Below are positions 7,037 to 13,591 of a DNA stretch of 13,591 bases, one piece after another. The stretch is taken from contig CALKXX010000210.1 in assembly GCA_938003725.1 (NCBI GenBank), positions 1-13,591 of the forward strand. Reading direction: 5' to 3'. The notes below the pieces were generated by a model. It made no database searches. It was not told the DNA's origin and saw only the letters and a program-made list of their open reading frames with translations. Made by a program: the position numbers and the translations under genes. Origin of the DNA: an uncultured Sphingomonadaceae bacterium. GTDB lineage: Bacteria > Pseudomonadota > Alphaproteobacteria > Sphingomonadales > Sphingomonadaceae. How positions within the stretch are numbered: position 1 is the stretch's first letter; each line of letters begins with the position of its first letter.

Positions 7037-9376
7037 ATGGATGAAGCAACGACGATAGCTAATACGGGCTCGCTTTTGACGGTCGGACCTAAGTTATTTA
7101 TCATTGACGCGCGCAATCGGGTTGAACGTAAATATTTGCTCGACTGGCTTCATACATCGCTTGCCGAGGGCGGTCCCGGGGCGGAGATAAACTGGATAAG
7201 CCTGCCAATCTCCGAAGAACGTGCGCGCTTGCGACTCGACAAATTGTCTCAAAAATTGAAAGACGACCCGGATACGTTGGTGGTGCCGGTCCGGATTGCG
7301 TGGCGAATCCCGAATTTCCAAAAGAGCCGAGCTCTTAAAATGCGCCATATCCTGTTTGGTGATCCCAGAAACCCGGGCAGTTTTCGCGCAAGAATGATCT
7401 TGCTACGCGATAGACGGCGCGCCCATTGCCTCACAGGAAAACCAGCGACTATCGCTGAATTGGCCCATAGATACCGCAATCAGAATGTCGCTGATGATCA
7501 CGACGATCTCGATTTTGCACGATTTGTTGCGCGGCAGGCCGGACTTGTGCTGGATATTTCAGAACGCGGCCTTCGCGGACGGAGATATAAAGTGCCCCGG
7601 CATGTGGCCGACGGCCTATGCGGAGATCCGCGCTTCAGGACGGCGATGACCGAGTTGGCAAACGATTTAGGGAAGCCTGAAGATCAGCTATACGCAGAAT
7701 CTGCAAAATATATGAAGGAGTTGATCGCGCGGCCGAGCCCCTTGTTTATTGACATGAAGGCGAAACTGGATCGGTTCATGTTGTCGCAGGGATATGAAGA
7801 TGATGTCGTTTTCGACCGCAAAGAACTCACTCGCCTCCGCAAGACCATGCGTGAGCATCCCACATTACTGCTGTTCACGCACAAAACCTATATTGATGGA
7901 GTGACGCCAACCGATCTTGCCTATCAAAACGATTTGCCGATGATCCACATTTTTGGCGGGATCAATCTCGATTTCTTTGGTCTTGGTTTCATGCTGCGAA
8001 GAGCCGGTACGATTTTTATTCGCCGCAGTTTTGAAAACAATCCTGTCTATAAGCTCGTTCTTCGCCACTATGTCAGCTATCTGATGGAAAAGCGCTTTCC
8101 GATGACATGGGCGTTTGAGGGCACCCGGTCGCGGCTTGGAAAGCTGATGCCGCCGCGTTACGGCCTGTTAAAATATGTGATGGATAGCGCCTATTCGAAC
8201 GATATTGAGAATGTGAATATCATTCCCGTCGTCACCAGTTTTGACTTGATCTGCGATGTAGAAGAATATGCTGGAGAACAGACCGGCGTTATCAAAAAAC
8301 CAGAGTCGTTAAGCTGGTTCTTCGGATATTTGCGTAGCTTGAGAGAACCGATGGGCAAAGTCTATGTGGATTTCGGTGAACCTGTTGTCATTGGTAATGC
8401 ACCAGAACCGGATGACAGAATAGGACTTTCCAAAATAGCTTTTGAAGTTGCGGTACAGGCCAACAACGCGACGCCGATAACAATGACTTCGTTGCTATGT
8501 CTATGTCTATTGGGAGCTGCTCCGCGAGCGATGACGGCACAAGAGTTACGTGCAATCACGATCTTCTTTATCGATTGGGCGAAGAAACGTAATATCCGGA
8601 TGAGTGAGGATCTGACCAAACAAAGTCTGGATGGCATACCAAAGGTTGTAGAAACGTTGGTCAACAATGGTCTGTTACTGCGTCATGACAAAGGATCTGC
8701 TCGCGTTTACGCGATTGAACCGGACCAGCATCCGATTGCCAGCTATTATCGCAATTCCATCATCCACCATTTTCTCGACAAAGCCATTATCGAACTTTCT
8801 TTGCTGAAAGCGAGGGAAGACAAAGAGAAGAAGGCCGCAGATATATTCTGGGAGGAAACCGACCGGCTTAGAGATTTGTTCAAGTTTGAGTTTTTCTATC
8901 CAGCGAAAGCAGAGTATCGCAAAAATCTGAAAGCGGAGTTGGATCGAGCCGATCCTGAATGGAGGAAGAAACTGGATGAGGGTGGCCCTCTGTTAAAGAG
9001 CCTAACCAACCGTTTTCAGCCATTGATCGGTCATGCCGTGTTTCTTCCGTTTGTGGAGGCATATACTGTGGTTTTGGATATTCTGGCTCAGCTTGAACCG
9101 GGGCAAGCAATTGACAAGAAGCAATGCGTAGAAGAGGCCTTGAAAGAAGGCCGTCAGGCCTATCTGCTTCGCCGTATCACTAGCGAAGCATCGATTGGCA
9201 AGATACTATTTGAAAACGGTTTCAAGATGGCGGCAGGTCTTGGATTGACCGGCGAAACGACCGACGAGTCGATCATCGCAAGAAAAACGCTGCTCCGCAA
9301 GTTTCGCGCTCTGTCACGCCGCATGGAAAAATCGCGTCTCGAAGTTTTGGCGTTGGCCGACAAAATCTTTGAATAA
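7037..9376 (+). CDS. plsB: Glycerol-3-phosphate 1-O-acyltransferase, PlsB type
   Basis: This is a large acyltransferase of 779 aa, close to the size of mycobacterial PlsB2 (~790) and E. coli PlsB (~807). It transfers an acyl group to the sn-1 position of glycerol-3-phosphate, giving lysophosphatidate, the substrate of the PlsC domain encoded just before. Block I is FTHKTYIDG (H282, D287, an HX4D motif). Block II is GGINLDFFGLGFMLRRAG followed by FIRR (about 307-330). Block III is FEGTRSRLGKLMPPRYG (E361-R364). Block IV is IIPVVTSFD. The ~230-residue N-terminal region and the ~300-residue C-terminal region match the PlsB layout. The start ATG 7037 is preceded by GGGGAG with a five-base spacer. 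The next gene follows after 23 bp. Confidence 0.93.
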   Translation: MDEATTIANTGSLLTVGPKLFIIDARNRVERKYLLDWLHTSLAEGGPGAEINWISLPISEERARLRLDKLSQKLKDDPDTLVVPVRIAWRIPNFQKSRALKMRHILFGDPRNPGSFRARMILLRDRRRAHCLTGKPATIAELAHRYRNQNVADDHDDLDFARFVARQAGLVLDISERGLRGRRYKVPRHVADGLCGDPRFRTAMTELANDLGKPEDQLYAESAKYMKELIARPSPLFIDMKAKLDRFMLSQGYEDDVVFDRKELTRLRKTMREHPTLLLFTHKTYIDGVTPTDLAYQNDLPMIHIFGGINLDFFGLGFMLRRAGTIFIRRSFENNPVYKLVLRHYVSYLMEKRFPMTWAFEGTRSRLGKLMPPRYGLLKYVMDSAYSNDIENVNIIPVVTSFDLICDVEEYAGEQTGVIKKPESLSWFFGYLRSLREPMGKVYVDFGEPVVIGNAPEPDDRIGLSKIAFEVAVQANNATPITMTSLLCLCLLGAAPRAMTAQELRAITIFFIDWAKKRNIRMSEDLTKQSLDGIPKVVETLVNNGLLLRHDKGSARVYAIEPDQHPIASYYRNSIIHHFLDKAIIELSLLKAREDKEKKAADIFWEETDRLRDLFKFEFFYPAKAEYRKNLKAELDRADPEWRKKLDEGGPLLKSLTNRFQPLIGHAVFLPFVEAYTVVLDILAQLEPGQAIDKKQCVEEALKEGRQAYLLRRITSEASIGKILFENGFKMAAGLGLTGETTDESIIARKTLLRKFRALSRRMEKSRLEVLALADKIFE

Positions 9377-9399
9377 AGCAAAGCGGAAGGTTCTATCAT

Positions 9400-10962
9400 A
9401 TGCCCGACCAACTCAGCGCCCAGGACGCCCAGTTTCTATACATACAATCTGCTGTAAATCTGACTCACGTGATGGCTGTCTATGTATATGATCCATCTAC
9501 TGCCCCGGGCGGTAAAGTGCGGTTCAAGGACATTATCGGTCACATGGAAAAACGATTGGATGTGTCGCCGATGTTTCGGCGTAAACTCTATCGGCTGCCA
9601 TTTGACATAGATCATCCCTATTGGGTTGAGGATGAGCATTTTGATCTAGAAGCGCATATTTCGCATGGCCGTTTGCCCGAGCCGGCCGATTGGCGACAAT
9701 TTTGTATCCATGTGGCGCGGCATCACAGCAAACCGCTGGATATGAATCGCCCTCTTTGGGACATGTATGTTCTGGAGGGGCTCGACAATATTCCGGGATA
9801 TGCCAAGGGCAGCTATGCGATTCTTACTCGTATCCATCATTCGACAATAGATGGTGTTTCGGGGGCGCATTTCTTTGCCGCGATATCGGATATGGATAAC
9901 AAAGGTACGCCGGCAATTCCGCTACCCGATGATCTGATAAAGCCGCAAGAGTTACCGAAGGCGTCTGAAATATTGAACCGGGCGATTTCCAGCACGGTCT
10001 CATCGCCAGTAAAAATGGCACAGGCGCTAATGAAATTTACCCCGGCTTTGGTTTCCAATGCGCAAAAAAGCTTGGCCAAAGGCAATAATGAAGACACCGG
10101 TAGCAAAGTTCCGGATACTCGCTTTAACGGGCCTGTAACACCGCATAAAATGTTCGATGCCGTCACATTCGACCTCGAAGAATTGAAGCAGATGCGCCGA
10201 AAAGTCGAAGGGGCCACCATCAACGATGTCGTGCTGTGCATATGCAGCGGAGCTACACGGCTATACATGCAGAAACACAAAGAGTTACCGAAGGAATCAT
10301 TGGTTGCCGTCGCACCGGTAAATGCGCGCAGTCGTTCGGGTGAAGAATCTAGCCCAGGTAATAATATTTCGGCTATGACGATAAAAATCTGGTCGAACAT
10401 AGCCAATCCAATCAAGCGCCTTGAAGCGATCCGTGATACCACAAAGGATACAAAGGCCGCTAAATCGGGTCTGAGTGCCAGGATTATGACTGATTTGAGC
10501 AAACATATTCCAGGTGTGACCATGGCAGGCGTATCACGCATTTTGACGGATGAGAGGTTCGCTCCAAAAATGAGCAACATGATGGTGTCAAATGTACCCG
10601 GTCCCCAAATTCAATTGTATATGAACGGTGCGAAGCTGACCCATCAATACGGGTTGGCGCCGCTTGCACACGGCATGGGGCTGTTTATCGCGACCCCCAG
10701 CTATAATGGTACAATATCGTTCAGCATCATATCTGATCGAAAAATGATGCCAGATATCTCATTTTTCCGCGAATGTCTGGAAAAATCATTCAATCAATTG
10801 CGCAATGCCAAAGCTGCAGCTAACATCGGCGGAGAAACAAAGAAAAGTAGCAAATCGACGGCAAAGGCCAAGGCAAAAGAAGCCGAACCGTCACCAATGG
10901 GGTCAAATTATCGGCGCGTGTCAAAAACGCCCAGACGACCAAATCGGGGCAAGTCAAAATAA
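9400..10962 (+). CDS. WS/DGAT wax ester synthase / diacylglycerol acyltransferase
   Basis: This is a WS/DGAT-family acyltransferase of 520 aa that makes triacylglycerol from diacylglycerol and acyl-CoA, and/or wax ester from fatty alcohol and acyl-CoA; the sequence does not say which substrate is preferred. The catalytic motif HHxxxDG is intact (HHSTIDG, 146-152). Other family marks are the N-terminal LSAQDAQFLY, RPLWDMYVLEGL (about 117-128), the ND motif in TINDVVL (N275, D276), and VSNVPGPQ (about 396-403). The family is a peripheral membrane or lipid-droplet protein. Residues ~471-520 form an added basic tail rich in K, R, S and P. GCGGAAGG upstream provides the ribosome binding site for ATG 9400. 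It sits between synthesis and lipolysis genes, which favours a TAG role. Family confidence is high, substrate confidence low. Confidence 0.93.
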   Translation: MPDQLSAQDAQFLYIQSAVNLTHVMAVYVYDPSTAPGGKVRFKDIIGHMEKRLDVSPMFRRKLYRLPFDIDHPYWVEDEHFDLEAHISHGRLPEPADWRQFCIHVARHHSKPLDMNRPLWDMYVLEGLDNIPGYAKGSYAILTRIHHSTIDGVSGAHFFAAISDMDNKGTPAIPLPDDLIKPQELPKASEILNRAISSTVSSPVKMAQALMKFTPALVSNAQKSLAKGNNEDTGSKVPDTRFNGPVTPHKMFDAVTFDLEELKQMRRKVEGATINDVVLCICSGATRLYMQKHKELPKESLVAVAPVNARSRSGEESSPGNNISAMTIKIWSNIANPIKRLEAIRDTTKDTKAAKSGLSARIMTDLSKHIPGVTMAGVSRILTDERFAPKMSNMMVSNVPGPQIQLYMNGAKLTHQYGLAPLAHGMGLFIATPSYNGTISFSIISDRKMMPDISFFRECLEKSFNQLRNAKAAANIGGETKKSSKSTAKAKAKEAEPSPMGSNYRRVSKTPRRPNRGKSK

Positions 10963-10977
10963 GGAGTGGACGAGATA

Positions 10978-11046
10978 GTGTGGCATCCGGCAAACGGATG
11001 TATCCCTAGGCTGAATTGCGACATTGGCCCAAGTTTGAGTGAGTAA
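10978..11046 (+). CDS. Possible 22-codon leader ORF before the patatin gene
   Basis: GTG 10978 opens a 22-codon frame that begins MWHPANGC and ends GPSLSE, stopping at TAA 11044-11046, three bases before the patatin ATG. A full AAGGAG lies at 10961-10966, 11 bases upstream, and has no other obvious start to serve. The patatin ATG itself has only a weak GAGTGAG, so translation of this frame could feed ribosomes to it. The predicted peptide has no recognisable motif. It may equally be a chance frame; the evidence is the Shine-Dalgarno sequence and the position only. Confidence 0.25.
   Translation: MWHPANGCIPRLNCDIGPSLSE
10984..11000 (+). repeat. Perfect 6-bp GC-rich hairpin in the lipid operon
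   Basis: CATCCG (10984-10989) and CGGATG (10995-11000) pair perfectly around the loop GCAAA. The hairpin lies 22 bp after the WS/DGAT stop and 49 bp before the patatin ATG. With no T tract it is unlikely to be an intrinsic terminator. It could protect or separate the synthesis and lipolysis parts of one transcript, or be chance. Confidence 0.35.
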
Positions 11047-11049
11047 ACT

Positions 11050-12513
11050 ATGATTTTGAACACGACCCTGAAGATTGAAAAAGAGATGTCGCAAGCGCAA
11101 AGCTATTCCGAATGGTCGGATGCAGCAGCGGCCCATGATCGCTCTACCGGTGTGGATGTTTGGAAATCCGAGGATGAAAGCAAGCATTTCGACTATGTTT
11201 CTATCCGGCGCCGATTGGCGCGGTTGTCAAAGCTCTGGAAGACCCAGGACAATGCCGGTCTCCTATACGCTTTGAACGAGGGAATTCATGGCAATATGGA
11301 TGGTATGGGTAATGACCGCCTACATCAAAAAGCGCAATTTGGTACGAAGCAACTCATTCAAGACTATGTCGATGCGATTGTAAATTCACTCGAATATCTT
11401 GCGAGTGACAAGGTCAACGATATTCCGTTTGAAGAAAAGCTGGATTTCTTTCGACGCGCGCAACATTGCTATGGCCGTTCCGCATTTTTAATGAGCGGCT
11501 CGGGCGCATTTCTTTTCTTTCACATTGGCGTTGTTAAGGCGCTGTGGAACGAGGGACTGCTGCCGCATATCCTGTCGGGTTCGAGCGGTGGTTCGGTTGT
11601 CGGCGCATTGGTCAGTACGCATGTCGATGACGACATTCCGCATTTTTTCGAACCCGAAACCGCGGTAGAAAATTATGAGCGAGCAAAGGCCGCAAATGAT
11701 ACTGGGGGGGGGCGGTTGAATCAGGATGAAATCCGCCGCAGCCTTGAAGGCATGGTCCCGGATCTCACTTTCCAGGAAGCTTATGAGCTAACCGGACGCC
11801 ATTTAAATGTTTCCATCGCGCCTGCTGAAAAGCATCAAACAGCGCGTATGCTGAATGCGATAGCATCGCCAAATGTATATATCCGTGAAGCGGTTCTGGC
11901 ATCTTGCGCTGTCCCGGGCATATACAGTCCCGTTACTTTGGCGGCGAAAAATCATAAGGGAGAGCGCGTGCCTTATCTTCCTAATCGGAAATGGGTGGAC
12001 GGCTCTGTTACCCATGACCTGCCTGCAAAAAGACTGGCGCGACTCTATGGCGTGAACCATCATATTGTTAGTCAAGCCAATCCGATAGCGACGCCCTTTG
12101 CAAGCGACTTTAAAGCGCAGAAAACGCCGCTTGCGGCGATCCGAAATGCATCCACAACAACGATGAAAGCTTGGATAAACGCCAGTGCAGATATTTGGCA
12201 GAAGCCGCTGTCCTATTTTCCGCGCTTGAATAGCATAACGAACATGTCGCTCTCGTTGATCAATCAGGACTATATGGGCGATATCAACATTGTCCGCCCG
12301 GCGATGTTTTGGAGTCCCGCCAAAATACTGAGCAATCTGCCGATAGAGGATATTTCCGAGTTGATTGATTTGGGCGAACGGAAGACATGGCCAAAAATTG
12401 AAATGGTTCGTACCCAAACGAAAATCAGTCAAACACTGGACCGGATCCTGTTCGAATATGAAAGCGAACTTGCGCATGATCACGAACTGGCCATGAAGAA
12501 GAAGATCGCTTGA
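11050..12513 (+). CDS. Patatin-like phospholipase / TAG lipase with DUF3336
   Basis: This is a 487-aa serine lipase. An N-terminal DUF3336-type helical region (about 45-140) precedes a patatin domain, the pairing found in yeast Tgl3/4/5 and plant SDP1 triacylglycerol lipases. The nucleophile motif is GSSGG (177-181, S179) and the catalytic aspartate lies in WVDGS (D317), giving the Ser-Asp dyad. The oxyanion-hole loop reads MSGSGAFLFFHIGV (about 148-161), a variant of the usual glycine-rich G-G-G motif. SIAPAEKHQTARMLNA and SCAVPGIYSPV are also typical. It probably hydrolyses TAG or phospholipid at membrane or droplet surfaces. A run of nine G (11704-11712) encodes G219-G221. ATG 11050 is used; ATG 11086, giving MSQAQSYSEW, is a plausible alternative. 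The stop overlaps the next start. Confidence 0.9.
   Translation: MILNTTLKIEKEMSQAQSYSEWSDAAAAHDRSTGVDVWKSEDESKHFDYVSIRRRLARLSKLWKTQDNAGLLYALNEGIHGNMDGMGNDRLHQKAQFGTKQLIQDYVDAIVNSLEYLASDKVNDIPFEEKLDFFRRAQHCYGRSAFLMSGSGAFLFFHIGVVKALWNEGLLPHILSGSSGGSVVGALVSTHVDDDIPHFFEPETAVENYERAKAANDTGGGRLNQDEIRRSLEGMVPDLTFQEAYELTGRHLNVSIAPAEKHQTARMLNAIASPNVYIREAVLASCAVPGIYSPVTLAAKNHKGERVPYLPNRKWVDGSVTHDLPAKRLARLYGVNHHIVSQANPIATPFASDFKAQKTPLAAIRNASTTTMKAWINASADIWQKPLSYFPRLNSITNMSLSLINQDYMGDINIVRPAMFWSPAKILSNLPIEDISELIDLGERKTWPKIEMVRTQTKISQTLDRILFEYESELAHDHELAMKKKIA
11704..11712 (+). repeat. G9 homopolymer inside the patatin gene
   Basis: Nine consecutive G encode three glycines (219-221) in the patatin-like lipase. 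I saw no comparable single-base run elsewhere in the window. The reading frame is intact at this length; gain or loss of one base would truncate the protein before the catalytic aspartate at codon 317. Confidence 0.9.
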
Positions 12514-13367
12514 AGCACGAAACAGGATCGCTCACTCTTGCCGCTCCCTCCGCTGGGGCAGGTGCCAAGCTATATCAGCAAAGCTGGCGGCCCGATGGAG
12601 ATGCGAAGGCGGTGATCGTGTTGGTCCATGGCTATGACGAACATAGCGGACGATATGAATATTTCGCCAAACATTGCACGAACCATGGTTTCGCGGTTCA
12701 TACGCTGGATCATTGGGGGCATGGAAAGTCCGACGGTAGAAATGGGTTTGTTCCAAAATTTTCTGTCTATCATGACGGATTGAGCGCGTTGATTGACGGT
12801 TTGGCAGAGAGCGATGCCGCATTGCCACGGATATTGGTTGGACATAGTTTGGGCGGCCTAATTGCCGCTACTTATCTGCTTGAGCATCAATCCCAGTTTC
12901 GCGCTGCTATATTGTCCGGACCTGCGATAATGGCGGCGGAAGAACCTTCTGCATTCTTGAAAGTCATTAGTGGTTTGCTATCAAAAATATCTCCAAAGCT
13001 TGGCGTGATTGGTCTGGATGCGAAAGCCGTAAGTCGCGATCCACAAGTGGTAGCTGACTATATGGCCGACCCTCTGGTTTCCGGCAGTAAAATAAGCGCG
13101 CGTCTCGGGCACGAAATGATGATGCAAATGGATCATATTCAAAGTCATGCAGCGAGAATATCGTTGCCCTTGCTCATGCTCCATGGGGCAGAAGATAGTT
13201 TGGCCGCAGCAGAAGGTTCGCGTTTCCTTGATGCAAATGTTGGCAGCACCGAGAAGCAGTTGTTTATCTACCCGGCATTATATCATGAGATTTTTAACGA
13301 GCCGGAAAAAGACGCGGTACTCAACGATATGACCGACTGGCTCAATCGCCTTCTTCTAGCCCAATAG
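12510..13367 (+). CDS. Alpha/beta hydrolase, monoacylglycerol lipase-like
   Basis: This is a 285-aa alpha/beta-fold hydrolase of the Hydrolase_4 (S33-like) group that includes monoacylglycerol lipases and lysophospholipases. The oxyanion motif HGYDEHSGRY (40-49) is the classic signature of that group. GHGKSDG follows (70-76), then the nucleophile elbow GHSLGG (S113), the acid in HGAEDS (D229) and the histidine in YHEIFNEP (H259), so the triad is complete. No signal peptide or membrane helix is seen, so it is probably cytosolic. The start is TTG 12510, overlapping the patatin stop as TTGA with a purine-rich GAAGAAGAAGA upstream; no in-frame ATG lies before the HGYDEH motif, and GTG 12613 would cut the first strand. 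The overlap implies translational coupling with the lipase. Likely role: the last step of TAG breakdown, freeing glycerol and fatty acid. Confidence 0.88.
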   Translation: MKHETGSLTLAAPSAGAGAKLYQQSWRPDGDAKAVIVLVHGYDEHSGRYEYFAKHCTNHGFAVHTLDHWGHGKSDGRNGFVPKFSVYHDGLSALIDGLAESDAALPRILVGHSLGGLIAATYLLEHQSQFRAAILSGPAIMAAEEPSAFLKVISGLLSKISPKLGVIGLDAKAVSRDPQVVADYMADPLVSGSKISARLGHEMMMQMDHIQSHAARISLPLLMLHGAEDSLAAAEGSRFLDANVGSTEKQLFIYPALYHEIFNEPEKDAVLNDMTDWLNRLLLAQ

Positions 13368-13379
13368 GAAGATTGACCA

Positions 13380-13591
13380 ATGCAAATTATTTTGTGGATT
13401 GTGCTGGCGCTGACCATTTGTTTTCTGGGTCTATATTTCTTGGCGCCGCGAACAATTTATGGCTTTGTTCAGCGCGGCTTGCGCCGAAAAGGTGGCCTCA
13501 TTCAAAAATCCGTAAAAGTGGGCGAATTTGACTGGCCTTATCTAGAAGGCGGGCCTGTTGATGGTGAAGTCGTGCTACTGGTGCATGGTTT
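13380..13591 (+). CDS. Membrane-anchored alpha/beta hydrolase, N-terminal part
   Basis: The frame is open from ATG 13380 to the window edge (70 codons), cut before the catalytic residues. AGGAAG (13366-13371), overlapping the preceding stop, gives a ribosome binding site with an 8-base spacer. A single N-terminal hydrophobic helix (about residues 3-21) is followed by a basic linker, then VGEFDWPYLEGG and the first strand plus oxyanion motif VVLLVHG, which identify an alpha/beta hydrolase. A membrane anchor followed by this fold is the layout of ABHD6-type monoacylglycerol lipases, but the nucleophile and the triad lie outside the window, so the exact family is open. It continues the same operon, 12 bp after the previous gene. 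Confidence 0.75.
   Translation, partial: MQIILWIVLALTICFLGLYFLAPRTIYGFVQRGLRRKGGLIQKSVKVGEFDWPYLEGGPVDGEVVLLVHG

Larger units (their letters stand above)
10963..11049 (+). other. Spacer between WS/DGAT and patatin genes
   Basis: This 87-bp gap is the longest inside the lipid cluster. It contains AAGGAG overlapping the preceding stop (10961-10966), a possible 22-codon reading frame (10978-11046), and a perfect hairpin (10984-11000). There is no T run after the hairpin and no good promoter pair, so I read it as an intra-operon spacer rather than an operon boundary. Confidence 0.5.

Noticed and set aside
9837..10580. 247-codon open frame on the - strand inside the WS/DGAT gene
   Set aside because: It is wholly antisense to a gene with intact family motifs, its translation resembles no family I recognise, and it has no ribosome binding site. 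It is a codon-bias shadow.
11024..11054. Internal promoter before the patatin gene (TTGGCC ... TATGAT)
   Set aside because: The TATGAT contains the start codon itself, the spacer is 19 bp and the -35 is poor. It would only make sense with ATG 11086 as the start, so I did not call it.
11803..12483. 226-codon open frame on the - strand inside the patatin gene
   Set aside because: It is antisense to the conserved patatin domain, its translation is rich in R, H and C with no motif, and it is not a credible protein.

Overview
The window looks like chromosomal DNA from an alphaproteobacterium, most likely a member of the Sphingomonadales. This is judged from the ccmF-ccmG-ccmH-ccmI order with a short CcmI, the style of the Kup and dihydroorotase proteins, and the moderate G+C judged by eye. 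The assignment is inference; no rRNA or other phylogenetic marker is present. Gene density is high. No tRNA, rRNA, insertion sequence, integrase or CRISPR array was seen.

Layout: (1) Bases 1-1891 are the 3' end of a cytochrome c maturation operon on the + strand: the tail of ccmF, then ccmG, ccmH and ccmI, tightly packed with overlapping stops and starts. (2) Bases 1892-2051 are a 160-bp gap with small hairpins, followed by kup (K+ uptake, 2052-3992, +). (3) pyrC (dihydroorotase) lies on the - strand at 4005-5096, convergent with kup across only 12 bp. (4) Bases 5097-5341 separate the divergent pyrC from the next unit and contain a 15-bp palindrome. (5) From 5342 to the right edge, six + strand genes form what looks like one lipid transcription unit: a HAD phosphatase-PlsC fusion, a PlsB-type glycerol-3-phosphate acyltransferase, a WS/DGAT-type wax ester/triacylglycerol synthase, a DUF3336 patatin-like lipase, a monoacylglycerol-lipase-like hydrolase, and the start of a membrane-anchored alpha/beta hydrolase cut by the window end.

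The lipid block is the notable part. Read in order, its predicted activities cover glycerol-3-phosphate to lysophosphatidate (PlsB), lysophosphatidate to phosphatidate (PlsC domain), possibly phosphatidate to diacylglycerol (the fused HAD domain, a hypothesis), diacylglycerol to triacylglycerol (WS/DGAT), and then stepwise hydrolysis (patatin, MAG lipase, last hydrolase). It therefore looks like a self-contained neutral-lipid synthesis and turnover module. The three biosynthetic genes match in type and neighbourhood the plsB2-plsC-WS/DGAT locus of Mycobacterium tuberculosis (Rv2482c-Rv2484c, from memory). Two of the enzymes end in long lysine-rich tails not needed for catalysis. The lipase gene holds a run of nine G, and a possible 22-codon ORF with a good Shine-Dalgarno sequence sits directly before it.
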